The position numbers and the translations under genes were made by a program. Below the pieces are notes generated by a model. That model searched no databases, was not told the DNA's origin, and was given only the letters and a program-made list of their open reading frames with translations. Below are positions 58,972 through 64,000 of a stretch of 64,000 bases of DNA, piece by piece. Location of the stretch: contig JAJJXM010000013.1 of assembly GCA_024516155.1 (NCBI GenBank), positions 620,001 through 684,000 of the forward strand, written 5' to 3'. This stretch comes from Pyronema omphalodes (taxonomy: Eukaryota; Ascomycota; Pezizomycetes; Pezizales; Pyronemataceae). Every line of letters starts with the position of its first letter. Position 1 is the first letter of the stretch.

Positions 58972-59127
58972 AAAGTTGAAAGTTGAAAGTTGAAAGTTGA
59001 AAGTTGAAAGTTGAAAGTTGAAAGTTGAAAGTTGAAAGTTGAAAGTTGAAAGTTGAAAGTTGAAAGTTGAAAGTTGAAAGTTGAAAGTTGAAAGTTGAAA
59101 GTTGAAAGTTGAAAGTTGAAAGTTGAA
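58972..59127 (+). repeat. (AAAGTTG)n heptamer microsatellite, about 22 perfect copies
   Basis: An unbroken run of AAAGTTG in strict 7-bp register covers about 156 bp and decays at the right edge to AAATTTAAAGG. Confidence 0.95.
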
Positions 59128-59429
59128 ATTTAAAGGTTAAAATAAGTCAATAAGGCAATGAAGAAGGGAGGGAGGTGGGAGAGGAAGGCGGAGGTGGGAG
59201 GGGAGAGGAAGAGGGAAATGGGGGAGGAAGAAGAAATAGGTCGTTTTGTTTGGTTTTTTCTTTTCTTTTATGTTTTTTTTTTTAGGCACAAGCACCCAAC
59301 ATCCTTATTCAATCAACCAACTACAAGTACTAAATTCCCCGTTCCCCAACCCTACTATTATAGATGTATATATAAACCAAGCTAAACCAAGTTAAACCAA
59401 GCCAAGCTAAACCAGTTGTCAATAAATAT

Positions 59430-59690
59430 AATAAATCATCAAAAAATCATCAAAAATCATCAAAAATCACCAGCAATCTCCAATAATCACCCCCAAAAAT
59501 CACCCTCAAAACTCACCCTCAATAATCACCATCAAAAAATCACCATCAAAAAATCACCACCAATAATCACCACCAATAATCACCACCAATAATCACCACC
59601 AAAAACTCCCCCTCAAAAATCACCCTCAAAACTCCCCATCAAAACCCCCCCTCAAAACCCCCCATCAAAAAATCACCATGAAGTCACAAA
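59430..59690 (+). repeat. Imperfect AATCACC(A/C)-type repeats
   Basis: Repeated CAAAAATCACC, CAATAATCACC and CAAAACTCCCC units of about 12-13 bp run for 260 bp with a gradual change of unit. Confidence 0.8.
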
Positions 59691-60561
59691 AAGTAAAATA
59701 ATAAATATAAATTATCAACTATCAACTATCAACTATATCAACTACTATATCCCAAACTACCCCCTTCCCCTCCCCCATTCTCCTAAACCCCATTCCCCAC
59801 TCCTATCCCCACTCCTATCAGCTCCTCCCACCCCCAACCCCTCCCCTCCCCTTCAGCCCCCAAAGCATAAAACACAAAAAGCACACACAAAAAGCAAACG
59901 CCATAACCCCACCCATCCTATAAAAAGAAAAATCCCAAAGGAACCGAAAATGGAGGGGAAAAACAAAGCCAAACAAAATAAAACCAGACAAAACCAAAAA
60001 ACCAAAAAGAATCCAAAAAAAGCCAAAAAGCCAAAAACAAAAAGAATCCAAGGAAAAAATAATCCAAGGAAAAAATAGTCCAAGAGAAACCAAGAAAAAA
60101 AAGATAAGGAAGAAAGAAATAAGAACCCAAACCCAAACCCATAAAGCCCCAGATTCAGATTCAAAAAAAATTTAGATTTGCGAAAGGAAAAAAAAAAAAA
60201 AAACAGAAAGAAACAGAAACAGAAGAAGACAGAACAGAAGAAAGAAACAGAAAAAGAAGAAAAAACCGCCCGTTTTTAGGATAAAGATGAAGATATGTTG
60301 CTATACAATGTTGTAAAAGATATGATAGATGATGCTGTTCTAGATTCCGTGTGAGATGGGGAATTAATTTTAGGTGGATTAGATAGAGGATATTGGATGC
60401 TGGAGATAGGAAGGATGTTGATGAATTTTGGTGGACGTTGCAAGAAGTTGTAAGACGCTGACAGATGTTGATGGATGTTGTCAGAAGTTACCAGACGGAA
60501 TCCGACGTTATCGACATTATCCAGCCGCACCACTTCCGTCCTTTGTCTTCCCTCCATACCC

Positions 60562-62152
60562 TTAATCCACCATATCCAATTCTCCTTCTCCCTCCTTCTT
60601 TATCGCTTCCTCCTCACTAACCATAATCCCAATCAAACATTCCTCCAACATATTATCAATATTAACCCAATGATGACTAGCATTAAACAATTTCGTTCCA
60701 TCTTTTCCAGCAGCTCTCATCAATTCCCTTTCTCCGCCTGGATGGAATGGTAAATAATGTGATACGTTATATACCTTTCCATTTAATCCCATCCATACAT
60801 CATCTGGTGCTGTTTTATGTTTTGCAAGTTCTGAAGGCGGGACTTTAAGAAGGGAGGTGTGAGGGAGGCCCTATTAATTGGTAGATATATTAGTAACATG
60901 ACTTGCATGGTGGTGGTGGTGGTGGGGGTGAGCGTGGGGCATGGTAATAAGGATATGTAGGCGCAGCTAGAATAAGGAAAAAAGGAACATGCGGGGTACA
61001 TTGATATTGGATAAAAAGCAGGAAAGAAAATAAGCATACCCTTAAATTAATTCCACTTTTCTGCAACCTAGCCCAATCCAGTGGCGAATGTCCAGGATTC
61101 AATATAACCTTTTTCCTACTCTTTCCCTGTCTCCCCGGTAACGTAAGGCCACTACCAGCCGCAACACCAGACGCACCAGCACCTTGTACTGCCAGCTGAG
61201 ATCTTGGAGGAGCTCTTGCTGCAGCAGCCGGATTCTGTCTAGATCCTGGTGCCGGCACTGTACCCCAACTACTCGGATTTTGCATCCTTGGATTCCTATT
61301 AGGAATTGGAGGTGGTGGCATACTTGTTGGTGGGAGTTTATTATTAACAGGTAAACTACTTGGAACTCCTGCTCTTTGTGCAGAGTTCATAGCAGGGAAC
61401 ATTGGCGGGAGATCATCATCATCATCAGCGCCATCGCCAGTGTTCTCGACTTCGGGAAGTAGCGAGATTTCTGGGATCGCTTGCATAGAGGTGGGGTGAT
61501 CTATGGCGCGGGCTTTTGGGGTAGTATCGGGTGACGATGATGTCACCAAATTGGTAGATGAGGATGATGATGATGATGATGCTGCCGATGGTGATGACTC
61601 GGCGGGATTGCCAACGCATAGGGAAGGTGTTACCCTATGGTCGGGACTCGATGAGTCGAGATGAGATTGCGAGGAACGGAGGAGGTTAGAAACGAATGGC
61701 CACATTGGGAATAGACGTGTTGAAGAAGGTGGTGGAGGAGGAGGTGGGGGTGTGGTGACCGTGTTGATCGGTGTAGAGGTGGGATGAGGAAACGAGGGTG
61801 TTGTGATGTTGGCGGAGGTGGTCGCGGACGGCGAGGGGGGTGTCGTGAGCGCGGTCGTGTTGCTGCTGCTGCTGCTGCTCGTGCTGCCGGTTCTGCTGCT
61901 GGTGGTGGTGCTGTTGGTTTTCGTGTATGGTCTGGCCGCGAGCCTGATGGTGCTAGTACTCGCAGAGCTGCCGCTACCGCTGGGTCTACCGCTTACGTCG
62001 ATCGTTCCGTTCTGCTTATGCTTCTGGATCCCGCTGCTTACAGCTGTGGTGATGATGTTGGTGGATAGGGCTGGTGCATAAACTTTCTGAAGATGCCGGT
62101 AAACAAGGTATGAGAGTAAAACCAGCAAAATCGACACAGCAACAATGGACAT
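60562..62152 (-). CDS. Membrane-anchored cytochrome b5-domain protein (Irc21-like)
   Basis: Two exons, 61040-62152 and 60562-60870, are joined across a 169-nt phase-0 intron, giving 473 residues. The first ATG gives MSIVAVSILLVLLSYLVYR, a signal-anchor helix (about residues 3-20). An upstream in-frame TTG extension was not used. Residues 25 to about 345 are disordered, with Ser/Thr-rich, poly-Pro and poly-Ser tracts and an acidic DGADDDDDLPP. The segment GRQGKSRKKVILNPGHSPLDWARL leads into the heme domain: ELAKHKTAPDDVWMGLNGKVYNV, YLPFHPGG (heme ligand H414) and SHHWVN (second ligand H437 or H438). The protein ends EECLIGIMV. The motif order fits Irc21-type b5 proteins. It is probably tethered to the endoplasmic reticulum with an electron-transfer role. 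Heme binding is supported by both His motifs; the partner reductase is unknown. Confidence 0.92.
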
Positions 62153-62909
62153 TGCTGATCCAAAGGGATTGTGTGGGGGGGAGATTTGGGGGTTGAGGGA
62201 GAGTGAGAGTGAGAAGGAGGAGGAGGAGGAGGAGGGCGCAGGTGAGCTTCTTTGTTCGAGTTCGATTTCTGTTGAAGATATTCTGCTTCTTTTTTTCCTT
62301 CCTACTGACGAAAGAACAATTCCAGTTCCTGTTCGATAACTTTTGATCTCACAAGATCTTGATCCGGTATCTTCCAGACCTCTGGACTTCCCCAACTTCC
62401 TCTTCTTCAACTCCCAGATCTTCTCCTACGTCGTTCAAACTTCGACCCCAGATCTGCTCTGCTCTGCTCTGCTCCTACTCCCGTTTCAACTTTGATCTGA
62501 CCTCCACAGATCTGCTTGCTTCCTACTGTACTGTAACCCGATCGATCTTCGTGCGCAGAAGCAAAGCCCCTAGATTCTTTCTTTCTTTCCTTCCTTCCTT
62601 TCTTCTAACGCTAACCGTTTTCACCAATCTATGGGTCAGCGGTCTTTCGTCCGCGTCGCAGCGCAGCCCGGGAAGAAGCAAGGGCAAGGCAGGGCAAGGC
62701 AGGTCAGGTCAGGACACGACAGGGACGTTCGTCAGTGATGGTGTCGGGACGTTTAGGTAGTGGTGTTGTTGGTTGCGAAGGTGGTGGTGGCTATCGGCTG
62801 AGGAATTCTGAAAATCGTATGATTGTGGTGTGAGAGTGAGGAGATTTTTTTGAAGGGTAGATTGCTTGCGGTGAATAGGAATGTATGAATGCGAATTGGT
62901 GGAAGGGCA

Positions 62910-62949
<40 letters not shown>

Positions 62950-64000
62950 GGGATCTCGATGGATGGCGGGGCTAAGCCAGCTTATTTAATTCTCGGACGG
63001 GGATGCGTGCTTGTAGACGACTCTAGAGTCTGGAGAAGGAAGGGATGGGTGTGGAGGGATTATTGATCATATCAGATCACGGAGAGATGGTAATGGTGAT
63101 CACGTCTCTGATGAGATTACTTATGACGGACTGGACTTCACAATTCTAATGATCTCCATGACTTTGCAAAAAATCATTTGCAAAAGTGCAATGTTATTGT
63201 TATTGTTGTTATTAATAAAGTCCAGCAAAAAGCCTAACAGGGCAACATATGGGTTGAACAAGCGAGAATCGAAGAAAAGCAGCACAAACGAGCACAGCGT
63301 CAAAGAGAAAAAAGGACACAGAGTCAGTCCCGCACAAAGTTCATATGTACTAACACAGCGTCAAAAAAGGCACATATACAGCCAGTCCCACGTCACGGAT
63401 GGAACCGGACGGAATTTTGAAGACCTGCCTGCCTGCTTGACTGACTGACGGACAGATATCCGGACTGCAATCACTTCCATAACCAACTTCTTGCAGTCAG
63501 CTTGAGCAAAGGACTTATGTGTCTGTATTTCCCCGTCCCTGCTCTTCATCAACCGTCCCTTGTCCCTTGCAACTCCAACTCCCGACACCCAGATCGCTGC
63601 GATCCACTTTAACGATATGATAAGCAGCAAGCTGATTCCTGGTAAATGTAATGCTAGCCCCCAATGCATGACTTAGCTGCACGTTTGCGCAAAATGATTG
63701 GATGGATACTGTATGTCTCATCATCGTAGCCAAGCTCAGCCAAACCTAGTTCAGCTAAGCTCCCAGAGTAGTAATTCAACAGTCATCAAAAGCTACACTG
63801 CTGATTGGTTATTCCTGATACTCTAGATTCTCTGGATACGCTAAACATGCACTTTAAAAGTGCGAGACCAGTGAGGTATGGTGCGTGTAACCCGGGTCCG
63901 GTGCCGCGGTACGAAAGGAGACAGGACAGATCACTCACTCCGGAAAAGTGATGTTTTCAGTATGGTGCCTTGAAGTAATGCCACACTGCTCCACTGATCC
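62153..64000. other. Region upstream of the cytochrome b5 gene to the window end
   Basis: The first 300 bp should hold the cytochrome b5 promoter and leader, with an inverted GATC-rich patch at about 62344-62372. A G tract of about 39 lies at 62910-62948. The rest shows no coding or RNA signal. Confidence 0.45.
62910..62948 (+). repeat. G39 homopolymer
   Basis: About 39 consecutive G residues follow GGAAGGGCA. The exact length may be an assembly artefact. Confidence 0.85.

Larger units (their letters stand above)
57675..60561. other. Intergenic region rich in simple repeats
   Basis: It contains CAGCAG/TAG-type trinucleotides (58078-58130), TCATCAGTCA decamers (58540-58610), G21 (58821-58841), a heptamer array (58972-59127), CAATAATCACC repeats (59430-59690) and A-rich DNA (59870-60260). 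No gene was found. Hydrophobic Phe/Leu frames on the minus strand at 59818-60164 derive from the A-rich tract. Confidence 0.5.

Noticed and set aside
59818..60164. Minus-strand hydrophobic frames (Phe/Leu/Trp-rich, up to 103 codons)
   Set aside because: They arise from the AAACCAAAAAG/AATCCAAGG-rich DNA and have no family resemblance.
62155..62410. N-terminal extension of the cytochrome b5 protein
   Set aside because: It begins at TTG and is Ser/charge-rich. The ATG at 62152 places the signal anchor at the true N-terminus.

Overview
The window comes from a filamentous ascomycete (Pezizomycotina). Supporting signs are short GT-AG introns (mostly 49-170 nt) with CTAAC/CTGAC-type branch sites, an 86-residue APC11 RING subunit, a fungal-type mitochondrial tyrosyl-tRNA synthetase, a bZIP factor, a dispersed pol III tRNA gene, and AT-rich, microsatellite-laden intergenic DNA. 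A placement in Leotiomycetes is possible, but nothing in the window proves it. Gene density is low: eleven complete protein genes, one partial protein gene and one tRNA gene in 64 kb. I rebuilt exon structures by hand, and the exon lengths of every multi-exon model keep frame.

Layout. 1-180 holds the 3' end of a secreted-protein gene (+) whose paralogue lies at 51842-54445 (-). About 1.2 kb of 3' flank is shared, in diverged form, between the two copies. 4099-7107 (-) is a long disordered protein. 7809-8244 (-) is a small Dabb-domain protein and 8671-10331 (-) is mitochondrial TyrRS. The latter is divergent from a GH36/raffinose-synthase-like glycosidase (10787-13522, +). 14141-15127 (-) is a proline-rich protein. 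tRNA-Thr(AGT) lies at 15905-15976 (+). A 16-exon aldehyde dehydrogenase (18590-20962, +) is followed by an SMP-30/gluconolactonase-like lactonase (21899-24830, +) that carries a 1.3-kb intron. An 11.4-kb stretch (24831-36260) has no recognisable gene but many satellites. Next come a bZIP factor (36261-37601, +) and an EVE-domain protein (39371-40358, -). A second desert (40359-47361) is followed by a DnaJ/X-domain chaperone (47362-49171, +), the complete secreted paralogue (51842-54445, -), APC11 (57254-57674, -) and a membrane-anchored cytochrome b5 protein (60562-62152, -).

Most genes are unrelated housekeeping or regulatory genes. Two groupings deserve thought. The first is the run of glycosidase, aldehyde dehydrogenase and lactonase on one strand (10.8-24.8 kb), which could be a loose sugar-oxidation cluster; this is inference. 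The second is the inverted, inward-facing pair of large secreted proteins of unknown function. No transposase, reverse transcriptase, CRISPR array or complete transposon was recognised.
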